Part shown: piece by piece, positions 1-8,404 of the stretch
How positions within the stretch are numbered: position 1 is the stretch's first letter
Layout of the letters: each line of letters opens with the position of its first letter
Assembly (NCBI RefSeq): GCF_002028425.1
Contig: NZ_CP020042.1
Coordinates: 62,001-126,000, forward strand
Direction: 5' to 3'
Origin: Streptomyces katrae
GTDB taxonomy: Bacteria; Actinomycetota; Actinomycetes; Streptomycetales; Streptomycetaceae
DNA: 64,000 bases
The notes under the pieces: generated by a model
Database searches by the model: none
The model's input: only the letters and a program-made list of their open reading frames with translations
What the model was told of the DNA's origin: nothing
Program-made: the position numbers and the translations under genes

Positions 1-254
1 TCCGCCATTGGCCAAACCACATCTCAGCGGCGTGACCGACCCGTGCAACACCCCGTGGGAGATCCGGTCACCCGCACGCGCGGCACTGGTTCAACCCCCG
101 CTATCGCGTGCGGCGGCCCCTGCGGCTGGACCAACGTGTCCGGCCGACTCCGGTGTCGTTGTCCGTGGGCGTGCACGATCCGTCCCCCGCAAAGCGCGCT
201 GAGGGGCCCCAGCCTCCCCCCGGCCAGGGGCGCTCCTGGCTTCCGACCAACGAC

Positions 255-560
255 TCAGCGCCCGGCACCGTTCAGTCGTTGGTAGAGGTCCTGCAGGTAG
301 GCGAGATCAGAGGCGAAGAGCTGCTCGATCACGCCGGCATGGACTTCGGGGAGGGTTCCCAGGCGGGTCACGACCAGGCTCAGCAGGACGATGTCGATGT
401 AGGCAGGGTTCTCCCGCACCCGCTGATCAACAAGAACGGCAGTCTCGTCGCGGGCCGTCGCCAGCCGCATCGTCCCATTCCTATGTATCACCCCAGCCCC
501 GTCGACGTAGCCCGTCGGCAACTCGAAATCGAACTCGGTCTTCGTGGGCTCCGTGGTCAT
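255..560 (-). CDS. Phage-tail-assembly-like protein of a contractile tail cluster
   Basis: A 101-residue protein with the N-terminal TEFDFELPTGYVD and central GTMRLATARDE segments of small tail assembly proteins (Mu gp41 / Phage_TAC type). Such proteins occur beside sheath and tube genes in contractile phages and Streptomyces contractile injection systems. It ends in ASDLAYLQDLYQRLN, typical of the family, so the gene looks full length. The ATG at 560 has only a weak upstream AGG. It lies 196 bp downstream of the sheath gene on the same strand; the tube gene normally found between them is absent. By family it should be a cytoplasmic assembly factor rather than a structural part; this is inferred. 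Confidence 0.72.
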   Translation of the reverse strand: MTTEPTKTEFDFELPTGYVDGAGVIHRNGTMRLATARDETAVLVDQRVRENPAYIDIVLLSLVVTRLGTLPEVHAGVIEQLFASDLAYLQDLYQRLNGAGR

Positions 561-756
561 TCGCCTGTTCCATCCTCGCGGTAGTGGTACTCAGAGGCAG
601 CACGACTTCGCGCGCCGCAACTAGGCCAGGGGTCTGTGGGGACATCGGCGGCGCTGCTCACCAGCCCCATTGCGACGCTCGCGGGGCGAGCGGGCTGTCC
701 TGAGCGGGCGCCCCCGGGGCCGCGACTTTGTGGCCCCGGGACTCGGTGGTGAGGGG

Positions 757-1866
757 TCAGGCCTGGCCTACCTCCTGGGTGAACTGCAGGAAGGTGAATT
801 CGGCGGGCCGCAAGGCGGCGAGGCCGACCTTGACGATGAGTCGGCCCGCCTTGATGTCGGCCTGCGTCATCGTGATGTCCTTGCCGACCTGGACGAGGTA
901 CGCCTCCTGCGGCCTCTGGCCCATGAGGCCGCCCAGCTTCCATACGTTGTCCAGGTAGCTGTCAATGGCGGCGCGCACCCGCTCCCAGGTGGGATGAGTG
1001 TTCGGCTCGAATACGATCGACTGCAGCGCCTGCTGGATGTCGCGCTCGACCGTGTTGAAGAGGCGGCGGACGGGGATGTAGCGCCACTCGTCGGTCTCGG
1101 AGAGGGTCCGTGCCCCCCCCCAGATCACCGTGCCCGGACCGGTGAAGGTGCGGATGAAGTTGAGGTTGCGGTGGGCGGCCTGGTCGGTGTCGGTGGCCTG
1201 GAGGAGCGGGCCGTCGATGCCGCGCAGGGCGATGTTGGCCGGAGCCTTCCACACGCCGCGCTCGCGGTCGACCGCGGCCCAGGCGCCCGCGACGGCACCG
1301 CTGGGCGCGATCGGCTCGTCGTCGCCGCTCTGCCGCAGCCAGGGGAAGTACACGGCCGCGTATCCCCGTACGTCCGCGTCCAGGCCCCAGGCTTCGATCG
1401 CCGCACCGGCCTGCTCGGGGGTGTGGTCGCGGTCGGTGTGCAGGATGGCCATCGCCTTGTTCTGCGCGGCCCAGCCGGTAAGCGCGCGGGCCCACTCGCC
1501 GGCCGCCTGCGGGTCCTGGTCCCACAGGCCGGGTGCCACCAGGATCGTCACGTCCCCCAACGCGGTCACTGCTTCCAGGGCCTTGACGAGGGTTGAGCCG
1601 GCGGTGCTGACCAGATAGCAGCGCTCGCCGCCGTTGTGGAAGTAGCTCTTGAGAACCGGCCCCAGCGCCTTGCGGACGTCCCCGTTGCCGTCCTCGTCCG
1701 CGAGCTTGGCGAAGTCCAGCCAGCTGTTCACCGGCACCCCGCGCACGGGAACACCGGCGAAGTCGCCGACGAACGCCGTCACCGCGGTCGGCGCCGACCT
1801 GACGGCAAAGGACAGACTGAACAGCTCCTCGACGTAGACGCTCGGCGTTTGAGGCGAACCTGCCAT
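757..1866 (-). CDS. Contractile tail sheath protein
   Basis: A 369-residue protein with the N-terminal SVYVEE block and the C-terminal domain of T4/Mu-type sheaths: RRLFNTVERDIQQALQSIVFEPN, then a YLVQVGKDITMTQADIKAGR-like segment (each quoted in part) and a closing RPAEFTFLQF strand. Sheath subunits polymerise around the inner tube and contract to drive it into a target. Sheaths of Streptomyces contractile injection systems are, from memory, nearer 470-530 residues, so this may be a short form or carry an internal deletion. The ATG at 1866 has no clear ribosome site and lies directly against the propeller coding sequence on the other strand, so a rearrangement may have removed its native upstream region. 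Confidence 0.85.
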   Translation of the reverse strand: MAGSPQTPSVYVEELFSLSFAVRSAPTAVTAFVGDFAGVPVRGVPVNSWLDFAKLADEDGNGDVRKALGPVLKSYFHNGGERCYLVSTAGSTLVKALEAVTALGDVTILVAPGLWDQDPQAAGEWARALTGWAAQNKAMAILHTDRDHTPEQAGAAIEAWGLDADVRGYAAVYFPWLRQSGDDEPIAPSGAVAGAWAAVDRERGVWKAPANIALRGIDGPLLQATDTDQAAHRNLNFIRTFTGPGTVIWGGARTLSETDEWRYIPVRRLFNTVERDIQQALQSIVFEPNTHPTWERVRAAIDSYLDNVWKLGGLMGQRPQEAYLVQVGKDITMTQADIKAGRLIVKVGLAALRPAEFTFLQFTQEVGQA

Positions 1867-1913
1867 GGGACTCGGTCTACGACCCCGACACCGGCTGGAG
1901 CCCGGACACCCGC

Positions 1914-2567
1914 TTGCCCGGCCACTTCAGTGCGAACGGCCCCGCCCTGGCCGTCTACAACGGGAAGCTGCACTGCGTCTTCCGCGGCGCCAACAGCGAT
2001 ACCTACCTGTGGTGGACCACCTTCGACGGCACCCGCTGGAACACCGCGACCCAGCTGTCCGGCCGGACCAGCCACGGGCCGGCCCTGGCCGTCTTCAACG
2101 GCAAGCTGTACTGCGCGTACAGGGGCTACAACAACAACGAGCTGTACTGGGCCACCCTCACCGGCACCACGTGGGCCGGCGAGCGCGGGTTCGGCAGCCA
2201 CCGCACCAGCTCCAACCCCGCCCTGGCCGTCTACAACAACAACCTGTACGCGATGTACAGGGGCCACAACACCAACCGCCTCTACCTCGCCCGCTTCAAC
2301 GGCAGCACAGAATGGCACGGCGACAACCCCCTGCCCGCCCACACCAGCGCCGAAGGCCCCGCCCTGGCCGCCTTCAACGGCCACCTCTACTGCGTCCACC
2401 GCGGCGGCTCCGACGGCAAACTCTGGTGGACCCGCTACAACGGCAGCACCTGGAGCACCGACACCAGCCTGCCCAACCGCTACAGCGCCCAGGGACCGGC
2501 CATCGTCGCCTACCGCGACAAGAACGGCACCCAAGACCAGCTCATGTGCATCCACCGCGGCTCATAA
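1914..2567 (+). pseudogene. Beta-propeller repeat protein, 5'-truncated
   Basis: Encodes about 217 residues made of roughly 48-residue repeats. Each begins GPALAVYNGKL or a variant and contains a (F/Y)RG turn and a later WW/YW-T strand with NG(S/T)TW, as in bladed beta-propeller proteins (sialidase or lectin-like). Four to five repeats are visible. The only in-frame start is TTG at 1914 with no ribosome site. Codons upstream to about 1842 still read as convincing protein (PWDSVYDPDTGWSPD) yet lie inside the antisense sheath gene. I therefore read this as the 3' part of a larger gene joined to the sheath gene by rearrangement. A carbohydrate-binding role is only an inference. Confidence 0.6.
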
Positions 2568-2835
2568 CCCCGGCACGTCGAATACCTCGACAACCCATGC
2601 CGCCCGGCCCCCATGGAGCCGGGCGGCCGCATCCCACGTCATGGCGGACGCCTTCGTCGGATCACCCCCGCCCTATGCCGAGCACGCTCCCCCAGGCGGG
2701 CACCCCGTCGGCCAACGCATCTGTGGCGGCCAGGGCAATGTCGCTGTCCTGGATGCGACCCGCCCGACAGTCACATGGTCCGCCGGACAGAAACGTGCGC
2801 AGGTGACGTAAGAGAGCCCGGGTCGTTGTGCAGCC

Positions 2836-4014
2836 ATGATCACAAAGATGCTCGGAGCGGCTGTCCTCGTAAGCGCGGCCGCGATCAGCGGTGCTCAGGC
2901 CGTTCAGGCTCAGCCCGCGGATGTCCACAGCGTGCATACCAAGCGGTGGGAGCAGCCGGGACAGTGGGACTGGGTGGTGCCGCAGGGAGTCAGTGAGATC
3001 ACTGTGTACTCCTGGGGTGCCGGCGGCGGTGGCGGTGGTGGCGGTGGAACCGGAGGTGCGGGCGGTGGCGGCGGTGGCGGGAACGGGGGTAGCTCGAACG
3101 CCGTGGGGACGGCCGGCGGTGGTGGCGGGGGCGGCGGCGGCAGTGCGGGTGGCGGCGGAGGTGCGGGCGCGAGCAGCGGTTCCTTCGTTCAGTGCCGGCT
3201 GACGGTGTCGCCGGGGTGGAAGCTGCGGATCTTCGTCGGGGGCGGCGGGGCAGGCGGTGCGGGCGGATCCGGCGGGGCGGAGGGTACGTACGGGAAGGGC
3301 GGGGACAGCACGTTCGGCGGTGGAACCAACGGGACTGGTGGCACGGCCGGCGGGCAGGGGCATGCCGGAGGCCGCGCCTCGGGGTCGGGCATCGACGTCC
3401 GTAACGCGGGCAACAAGTTCCTGGAGTCGGTCGCGGGCGCGCCTGGAGGAATCGGCGGTGAGGCGGGGCGGCCTGGCAGCCCCGGCTCGGGCGGTGGAGG
3501 CGGGTACAACGGCACCGTCGCCGGAGGGGCCGGTGGCAAGGGCGGAGCCGGCGGCAGCGATGGGGGTGCGGGCGGCACCGGTGTCGGAGGCAATTCACCT
3601 GCGGTGGAGCCCTGCGGCAGCAAGGGGAAGAAGATCACCGCGGTCGACGGCAAGCCCGGGCAGCCCGGTGGCGCCGGACTGCCCGGCAGCAACGGGACCA
3701 ACGGCGACCACAACGAGAAGGGAGGCGTGAGCCGGCCCGGAAAGCACGGACAGGGCGGTCACTTCGGCGCCTTCGGCCCAGGCGGCGCCCCGGCCGCAGC
3801 AGGCGGCATGTCCTACGGAGCCGGCGGGAACGGCGGACCGGGATCGTACGGCCACGGAGGCGGTGACGGCGGCCAGGGCGGCGAATGGGACCCCAACGTC
3901 GGCAACGCCAAGGGCGAGAAGTGGATCGGCCTGGACGGAAGGGCCGGACTCGCGGGCACCAAGGGCGGCGCAGGAGCCAAGGGCGGTGACGGAGCAGTCG
4001 CCATCACCTGGTAA
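2836..4014 (+). CDS. Secreted glycine-rich (collagen-like) protein
   Basis: A 392-residue protein with a signal peptide: MITKMLG, a hydrophobic stretch, then AQAVQAQPADV with probable cleavage after AQA or VQA. A short ordered segment (WEQPGQWDWVVPQGVSEITVYSWGAG) is followed by about 330 residues rich in GGxGG runs and G-x-y triplets such as GKPGQPGGAGLPGSNGTNG. One less biased block (residues about 112-135, QCRLTVSPGWKLRIFVGGGG) interrupts the run. This matches extracellular glycine-rich proteins of actinomycetes, presumably a surface or matrix protein. It ends with VAITW, the usual closing strand of this family. Long antisense frames here are composition artefacts. Confidence 0.75.
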   Translation: MITKMLGAAVLVSAAAISGAQAVQAQPADVHSVHTKRWEQPGQWDWVVPQGVSEITVYSWGAGGGGGGGGGTGGAGGGGGGGNGGSSNAVGTAGGGGGGGGGSAGGGGGAGASSGSFVQCRLTVSPGWKLRIFVGGGGAGGAGGSGGAEGTYGKGGDSTFGGGTNGTGGTAGGQGHAGGRASGSGIDVRNAGNKFLESVAGAPGGIGGEAGRPGSPGSGGGGGYNGTVAGGAGGKGGAGGSDGGAGGTGVGGNSPAVEPCGSKGKKITAVDGKPGQPGGAGLPGSNGTNGDHNEKGGVSRPGKHGQGGHFGAFGPGGAPAAAGGMSYGAGGNGGPGSYGHGGGDGGQGGEWDPNVGNAKGEKWIGLDGRAGLAGTKGGAGAKGGDGAVAITW

Positions 4015-4203
4015 CACCCCGGCTCAGTGCCCGGGCTGCTCCTGAGCCAGCCCGGGCACGACAGGGACCAGGCCGCCACAGTCCTGCCGATTGCACGGAC
4101 ACGAATCCCCGAGCCGGAGTACGGCCCCCGTGACGGACCACCCCGCCCGCCACCCATTCCGCGGCAGCGCCCGCAGGCCACCGGCTCCGAACGGAACCGT
4201 CGA

Positions 4204-4440
4204 TCACCGCACCTGACCCAGCACCGCCAACGGGCCCGTGCCCGGCGCAGTCAGCCAGCCCGCCGCCGCCACGAACTCCCCCGCCGCCAGGGCGGCGAGT
4301 TCGTCGGCGCCGCATCGGTGGCCCAGCCCGACCACTGGTCCTCCTCCACGTCGTCAGCCAGGACCAGATGCGGGCCATCGAGCCGGAACTCGGTTGCCGC
4401 AGCAGCGGCGCGGTCACCCAGAACGACCGCTGGGCGTACT
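4204..4440 (-). pseudogene. Decayed coding remnant
   Basis: Two minus-strand frames read as one protein after a single shift. The upstream part gives LDGPHLVLADDVEEDQW and the downstream part GADELAALAAGEFVAAGWL, ending at a TGA complementary to 4204-4206. No start is visible, and the segment ends near the left end of the IS5-type element. The family is not recognised. The rest of 4015-4576 holds nothing else I can support. Confidence 0.35.
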
Positions 4441-4576
4441 TCTTCCAGTCATGGGGCTCCCGCCCCGGCCACCGGCCGCAGGGGCGGCCCGGTGGTACAG
4501 ACCCCAGAGCGCACTGGGCGCTGGGCACCGGGCCTTGCCCGCGCACGCCATATCGGCACGGGCTACCGCACCCTAA

Positions 4577-5360
4577 GACCGTGTCCTATGTGGTGAGGCG
4601 GTCGTTGAGGTGGTCATGGGGCGGGGTACGTGGAGTTGGATTGTTCCGGACGGGTTATGGGAGATCGCGAAGCCGCTGATCCCGCCCTCTCGGGTGCGGC
4701 CCCAGGGCGGCGGGACACAGGACGCACCTGATGAGACGCTGTTCGCCGCGATCATCTACGTCCTGGTCAGCGGGTGCGCCTGGCGGTCACTGCCACCGTG
4801 CTTCGGGATCTCGAAGTCCACGGCCCATCGCAGGTTCCTGATCTGGTCCAGAGCCGGAGTCTGGGGCCGGCTACATGAGGAGATCCTGCACCGTCTCGAC
4901 GACGCCGGCCTGCTTGACCTCTCACGCGTGGTCCTCGACTCCGCCCACGTCAGGGCGAAAAAGGGGGCGAACTCACCGGTCCGAGCCCCGTGGACCGGGG
5001 CAAGCCGGGTTCCAAGATGCACGTCCTGTCGGACGCGAACGGCCTGCCCCTCCTCACCGCGGCCGTCACTTCAAACCCCAACGCCTGCACGCAGACAAGG
5101 CCTACGACATACCTGAACTGCGAAAATGGCTACGCGGCAAGCGAATCGGCGTCCGCATCGCCCGCAAGGGCATCGAGTCATCAGAGCAGCTCGGCCGCCG
5201 TCGGTGGGTGATCGAGCGGACCATGTCATGGCTGACCGGCTACCGCCGGCTCAACCACCGCTACGAGCGTCACCCCCGCAACTACCTGGCCTTTCTCGGC
5301 TTCGCCGCCGCCCTCTGCTGCTACAAACGCCTCCTCCGCCTCACCACATAGGACACGGTC
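4577..5360 (+). mobile_element. IS5-family insertion sequence with perfect ends
   Basis: Perfect 25-bp inverted repeats lie at 4577-4601 and 5336-5360 (outer bases GACCGTGTCCTATGTGGTGA). The trinucleotide TAA follows the right end (5361-5363) and precedes the left end (4574-4576), fitting a target duplication. The element carries one transposase region in three frames. A related 3' end with a nearly identical right repeat is found at 52556-52697, so at least two copies existed here. Confidence 0.88.
4610..5351 (+). pseudogene. IS5-family transposase (frameshifted, internally deleted)
   Basis: Frame 1 from 4610 gives the helix-turn-helix and first DDE part (WRSLPPCFGISKSTAHRRF ... VVLDSAHVRAKKG). 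At AAAAAGGGGG (4958-4967) a -1 shift continues as GELTGPSPVDRGKPGSKMHV. Near 5060-5090 a second shift, with apparent loss of some codons after LLTA, leads to RLHADKAYDIPELRKWL and the C-terminal signature RRWVIERTMSWLTGYRRLN. Many IS5-group elements make their transposase by programmed -1 slippage at such an A/G run, so the first shift may be functional. The second shift, with missing residues, suggests the copy is dead. Confidence 0.85.
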
Positions 5361-5419
5361 TAAGAAGATTCGCCGGTTCACCTCGGGCGGCAGCTGCCCT
5401 TCCGTGGTGCGTGCGGATG

Positions 5420-5731
5420 TCACCGGCCGCCGCCCGGGAGTTCCTCGCGTACCTGGCGGCACAGGTCGCGGGCCTGCGCCACGGCGTTGGCGTCCTCCGG
5501 CCGGAGCTCCAGCTGGAGGCGGTTGAGTCGACTGCGCTGCGCCCGCAGGCGGGCGGTGGTGGCCTCGTCGGCGTCGGCGAGGACCGCCGAGATCGACGCG
5601 ACGGTCAGCTGGATGTCGCCCATGGCCAACTCATATGCCTCGTCGGCGCCCAGTCCGTCGGCCAGGGGGGTGATCTGGGAGAGCACCGGCTCGGGGTGCT
5701 GCTGGTCGGTCACGTGAGTTCCCTTCGTCAT
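5420..5731 (-). CDS. Small conserved-type protein downstream of phosphatase
   Basis: 103 residues if started at the ATG at 5731, which overlaps the phosphatase stop (ATGA) and would be translationally coupled. A GTG at 5713 has a better ribosome site (AAGGGAAC, 4-5 bases upstream) and would give 97 residues beginning VTDQQHPEP. The C-terminal half is a predicted helical hairpin with a heptad-like Arg/Leu pattern (TTARLRAQRSRLNRLQLEL). I do not recognise the family. It is the last gene of the 6736-to-5420 operon; the IS5-type element begins 57 bp beyond. Confidence 0.6.
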   Translation of the reverse strand: MTKGTHVTDQQHPEPVLSQITPLADGLGADEAYELAMGDIQLTVASISAVLADADEATTARLRAQRSRLNRLQLELRPEDANAVAQARDLCRQVREELPGGGR

Positions 5732-6500
5732 CGGGTTGTCGAGAGGTGGCTGGTGTCGCCCCAGTGCTGGAGGCGCAGGTGCTGGCCCGCACGCTCCCAG
5801 TGCGAGACCGAGGCGTTCGGTACCGGGGGCAGGTGCTCGGGGGATGGGGCGCCGAGGCCGGCGAGGACGAAGCGCAGGGCGATGACAACGCCGTCGTGCG
5901 CGACGAGCAGGACGCGCCGTCCGGGGGCGGCCCGGTCCAGTTCGGTGGTGCAGTCCCGCACGCGCAGGGCCACGTCGGCCAGTGATTCTCCGCCGGGCGG
6001 CCGGTAGAACCACTCACCTTGAAGCCGGCGCCGCTCGTCTTCCTCAGGGGCGCGGGCGCGCAGCGCGGCCGGGGGTGTAGCTCGAAGACGCCCATCTCCC
6101 GGTCCCGCAGCCGCTCGTCGACGAGGCATTCCGGCACCGGCAGGCCGGCCGCCGCGGCGTGGTCGGCCATCGCCTGCCAGGTCTGCCGGGCGCGGACATA
6201 GGGCGAGCAGACGACCAGGTCGGGGCCTTCGGGGAGGGCGCTGAGCCAGGGGCCCAGCGCCCACGCCTGCGAACGGCCAGCCTCGGACAGGGGTACGTCG
6301 CGATCACGTCCGGCCACGGGCAAGCCGGTGGATCCGCTGCGTTCGGCCTCCGCGAAGGCGACGTTGGCGGTGCTCTGCCCGTGCCGGACCGCCCACAATG
6401 CAGTCAGCGACGACACCGGCGCCACCAAGCCGCCGGCGTACGCGGGCTCTGAGGCAGCAGGCGCTTGAGAGGGAAGCAAGGAGATCGTGGGGTCGGTCAC
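5728..6500 (-). pseudogene. Histidine phosphatase (phosphoglycerate mutase-like), one frameshift
   Basis: Histidine phosphatase superfamily. The catalytic RHG motif appears as AVRHGQSTAN near residue 38, followed by SPYVRARQTWQAM and the second catalytic histidine in LLVAHDGVVIALR. The family hydrolyses phosphate esters through a phospho-histidine. The frame starts at GTG 6500 (GTGA overlap with the preceding stop) and breaks at 6071-6075, where five G on the plus strand should be six. After correction it runs to the stop at 5728-5730. Both halves are otherwise intact, so the single-base loss could be a sequencing error or a recent mutation. Confidence 0.8.
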
Positions 6501-6736
6501 TGGGCCGCCTTCAGCATCTTGTTCTCTGGGTCGACCTCGGGGTGCGTGAAGCGAACCGGCTTGCCGAGGCTCCGGGCGTAGCCGATCTCCGAGCGGGTGA
6601 AGTCTCCGATGTAGTCGCCGACGAAAGCGCCTGAGTTCGCGATTTCTGAGGCGCTGGCACCACGAACTTGGCCCTGCCGACCGGGATCCTCGGCTGTGTA
6701 CGGCTCGGTTCCGACTGATTCGGTGTTGAAGTGCAT
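6497..6736 (-). CDS. Nucleoside 2-deoxyribosyltransferase/DUF4406-like C-terminal fragment
   Basis: 79 residues. The C-terminal segment YIGDFTRSEIGYARSLGKPV resembles the (G)YIG-S-T-x-EI-x-YA-x-x-x-GKPV block of nucleoside 2-deoxyribosyltransferase-like and DUF4406 proteins. The N-terminal nucleotide-binding half is missing, and residues 1-38 do not match the family, so this is probably a deleted remnant. Its stop overlaps the phosphatase start (GTGA), making it the first gene of the coupled operon. Such genes occur beside histidine phosphatases in actinomycetes, which supports the assignment; residual activity is unlikely. Confidence 0.5.
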   Translation of the reverse strand: MHFNTESVGTEPYTAEDPGRQGQVRGASASEIANSGAFVGDYIGDFTRSEIGYARSLGKPVRFTHPEVDPENKMLKAAQ

Positions 6737-6769
6737 GACGTTTTCGGTGCCCGGTGAGCCGATCCGTGA

Positions 6770-7138
6770 TCAGCCGACTTTAGGTACCGCGCCAGGCGGA
6801 GCAGGCTCCTCCGCGGTGACACGCCGGATGTGGCCTACCCACGAGTCCGGCGTCAGGGAGGACCACTCAACGTCGATCTCAACGCCGCGGAATATGCGGG
6901 TAAGGTCCGCAAGGTGTGTGAAGATCGCCGTCTGTACCTCCTCGGAGGCCGCGTCGGCGGGCACCGGGACCTTGCCGCATCCGCCACCCGAGTCGTCGGC
7001 GATGAACGTGTAGGGCCACACGTCTTGCCCAGTCAGCAGGATGATCTCCTTCGGTATGCCGAAGGGGGCCGCTTCTTCTTCGTCTTGGGTCGTCTCGCCA
7101 CGGTGCCATCCAACCTGACGGACTGCGGGGTCAGGCAC
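6770..7138 (-). CDS. Hypothetical protein
   Basis: About 120 residues if started at GTG 7138; no good ribosome site is seen, so the start is uncertain. Recognisable protein-like sequence runs from PFGIPKEIILLTGQDVWPYT through FTHLADLTRIFRGVEIDVEW to the stop. It is acidic with scattered tryptophans. I do not recognise the family. It lies upstream of, and on the same strand as, the phosphatase operon, and is divergent from the quinone oxidoreductase. Confidence 0.45.
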   Translation of the reverse strand: MPDPAVRQVGWHRGETTQDEEEAAPFGIPKEIILLTGQDVWPYTFIADDSGGGCGKVPVPADAASEEVQTAIFTHLADLTRIFRGVEIDVEWSSLTPDSWVGHIRRVTAEEPAPPGAVPKVG

Positions 7139-7288
7139 CCGCCATACACACAGCCTCGGTCTCCTGTCCCAGACCTGCGTGCAAAGCAGGCGTCTCAGCT
7201 CTCGGCGGGGGCCGCGGGCTGGTCTGCTTGCCGGGAATCGGATCGCCATCAACGGGGTTGGTGGGGGAAAGCCGATCATTGGAGGGTC

Positions 7289-8299
7289 ATGCGAGCGATT
7301 CAGGTGTACGAAGTGGGCGGTCCCGAGGTGCTGCAGGTGGCCAAGGTGGACCAGCCGAGGCCGGGTCCGGACGAGGCGGTCGTGGAGGTCGCCGCGTCCG
7401 GGGTCAACTTCCTCGACGTCTACCACCGCGAAGGCCGGTACAGCCTTCCGCTGCCCTTCACCCCGGGCGCTGAGGGCGCTGGCACGGTCGTCGAAGTCGG
7501 ACCCGGCGTCGCTGACGTCGCGGTCGGGGACCGGGTCGGTTGGGTGGAGATTCCCGGCACTTATGCCGAGCGGGCCGTCGTGGACTCCTCCCGGCTGGTG
7601 CCGCTGCCCGACGATATCGGCTTCGAGACAGCCGCCGCCGTGCTCCTCCAAGGCATGACCGCGCACTATCTCGTCAAGGACGCCTACCCGGTTCAGGGGG
7701 GCGACACGGTGCTCGTGCATGCGGCTGCCGGTGGCATGGGGCTGCTTCTGACCCAGCTCATCACCCATCTCGGCGGCAGGGTGATCGGCACGACGTCGAC
7801 CACGGCGAAGGCCGAGCTGGCCAAGCGTGCCGGGGCCGCCGAGGTGATCCTTTCCTCCGCGGTCGACGATCTCGCAGCCGAGGTGAGACGGCTCAACGGC
7901 GGTCAGGGACTGCCGGTCGTCTTCGACGGCGTCGGCGCGCACACCTTCGATGCGAGCCTCGCCAGCCTGCGAACCCGCGGCCATCTCGTGCTCTTCGGCG
8001 CGGCAAGTGGTGCCGTGCCGCCGTTTGATCCGATTCGGCTCGCCCACGGCGGTTCGCTGACCCTGATCCGGCCCAGCCTCGGGCACTTCATCGCCGATCG
8101 GTCCGAACTGCTCCGACGAGCCGCCGATGTGTTCGAGTGGGTGCGCTCCAAGGCGCTGGAGGTCACCGTAACGGGCCGCTACGCCTTGTCCGAGGCCGCC
8201 CAGGCCCACAGCGATCTGGAGGCTCGGCGTACCACCGGCAAGCTGCTCGTCATACCCGATGCGGCCGCTATGGGACGCCGCGAGGAGACGCAGAGCTGA
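7289..8299 (+). CDS. qor: NADPH:quinone oxidoreductase (zinc-free MDR family)
   Basis: 336 residues. ATG 7289 is preceded by GGAGG at 7281. Medium-chain dehydrogenase/reductase fold: GroES-like N-terminal domain (VNFLDVYHREGRY, GAEGAGTVVEVG), then the Rossmann domain with the nucleotide-binding HAAAGGMGLLLTQL motif and substrate-domain segments VVFDGVGAHTF and RGHLVLFGAASG. Cysteine zinc ligands are absent, as in quinone reductases (Qor, zeta-crystallin). It reduces quinones or enones with NADPH in the cytoplasm. It appears monocistronic, and nothing odd is seen. Confidence 0.92.
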   Translation: MRAIQVYEVGGPEVLQVAKVDQPRPGPDEAVVEVAASGVNFLDVYHREGRYSLPLPFTPGAEGAGTVVEVGPGVADVAVGDRVGWVEIPGTYAERAVVDSSRLVPLPDDIGFETAAAVLLQGMTAHYLVKDAYPVQGGDTVLVHAAAGGMGLLLTQLITHLGGRVIGTTSTTAKAELAKRAGAAEVILSSAVDDLAAEVRRLNGGQGLPVVFDGVGAHTFDASLASLRTRGHLVLFGAASGAVPPFDPIRLAHGGSLTLIRPSLGHFIADRSELLRRAADVFEWVRSKALEVTVTGRYALSEAAQAHSDLEARRTTGKLLVIPDAAAMGRREETQS

Positions 8300-8404
8300 T
8301 CGTCAGGCACTCAGCAGGCCAAGATCAAGTTGTGGCGGGTTTCTGGCGTATCTGGGTCACACCCCTCATTGGGGATCAATCACAACAGGCGTGTCCTCCT
8401 GGTC

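Noticed and set aside
557..943. Minus-strand frame overlapping the sheath 3' end as a possible tube gene
   Set aside because: Composition is that of a shadow frame (His/Gly/Arg-rich) with no tail-tube pattern.
1636..2811. Long plus-strand Thr/Pro/Ala frame across sheath and propeller
   Set aside because: Out-of-frame shadow of the propeller repeats with extreme composition; spans two genes of opposite strands.
3189..3713. Proline-rich antisense frame opposite the glycine-rich gene
   Set aside because: It mirrors the GGC/GGT codons of the real gene; no ribosome site or protein-like pattern.
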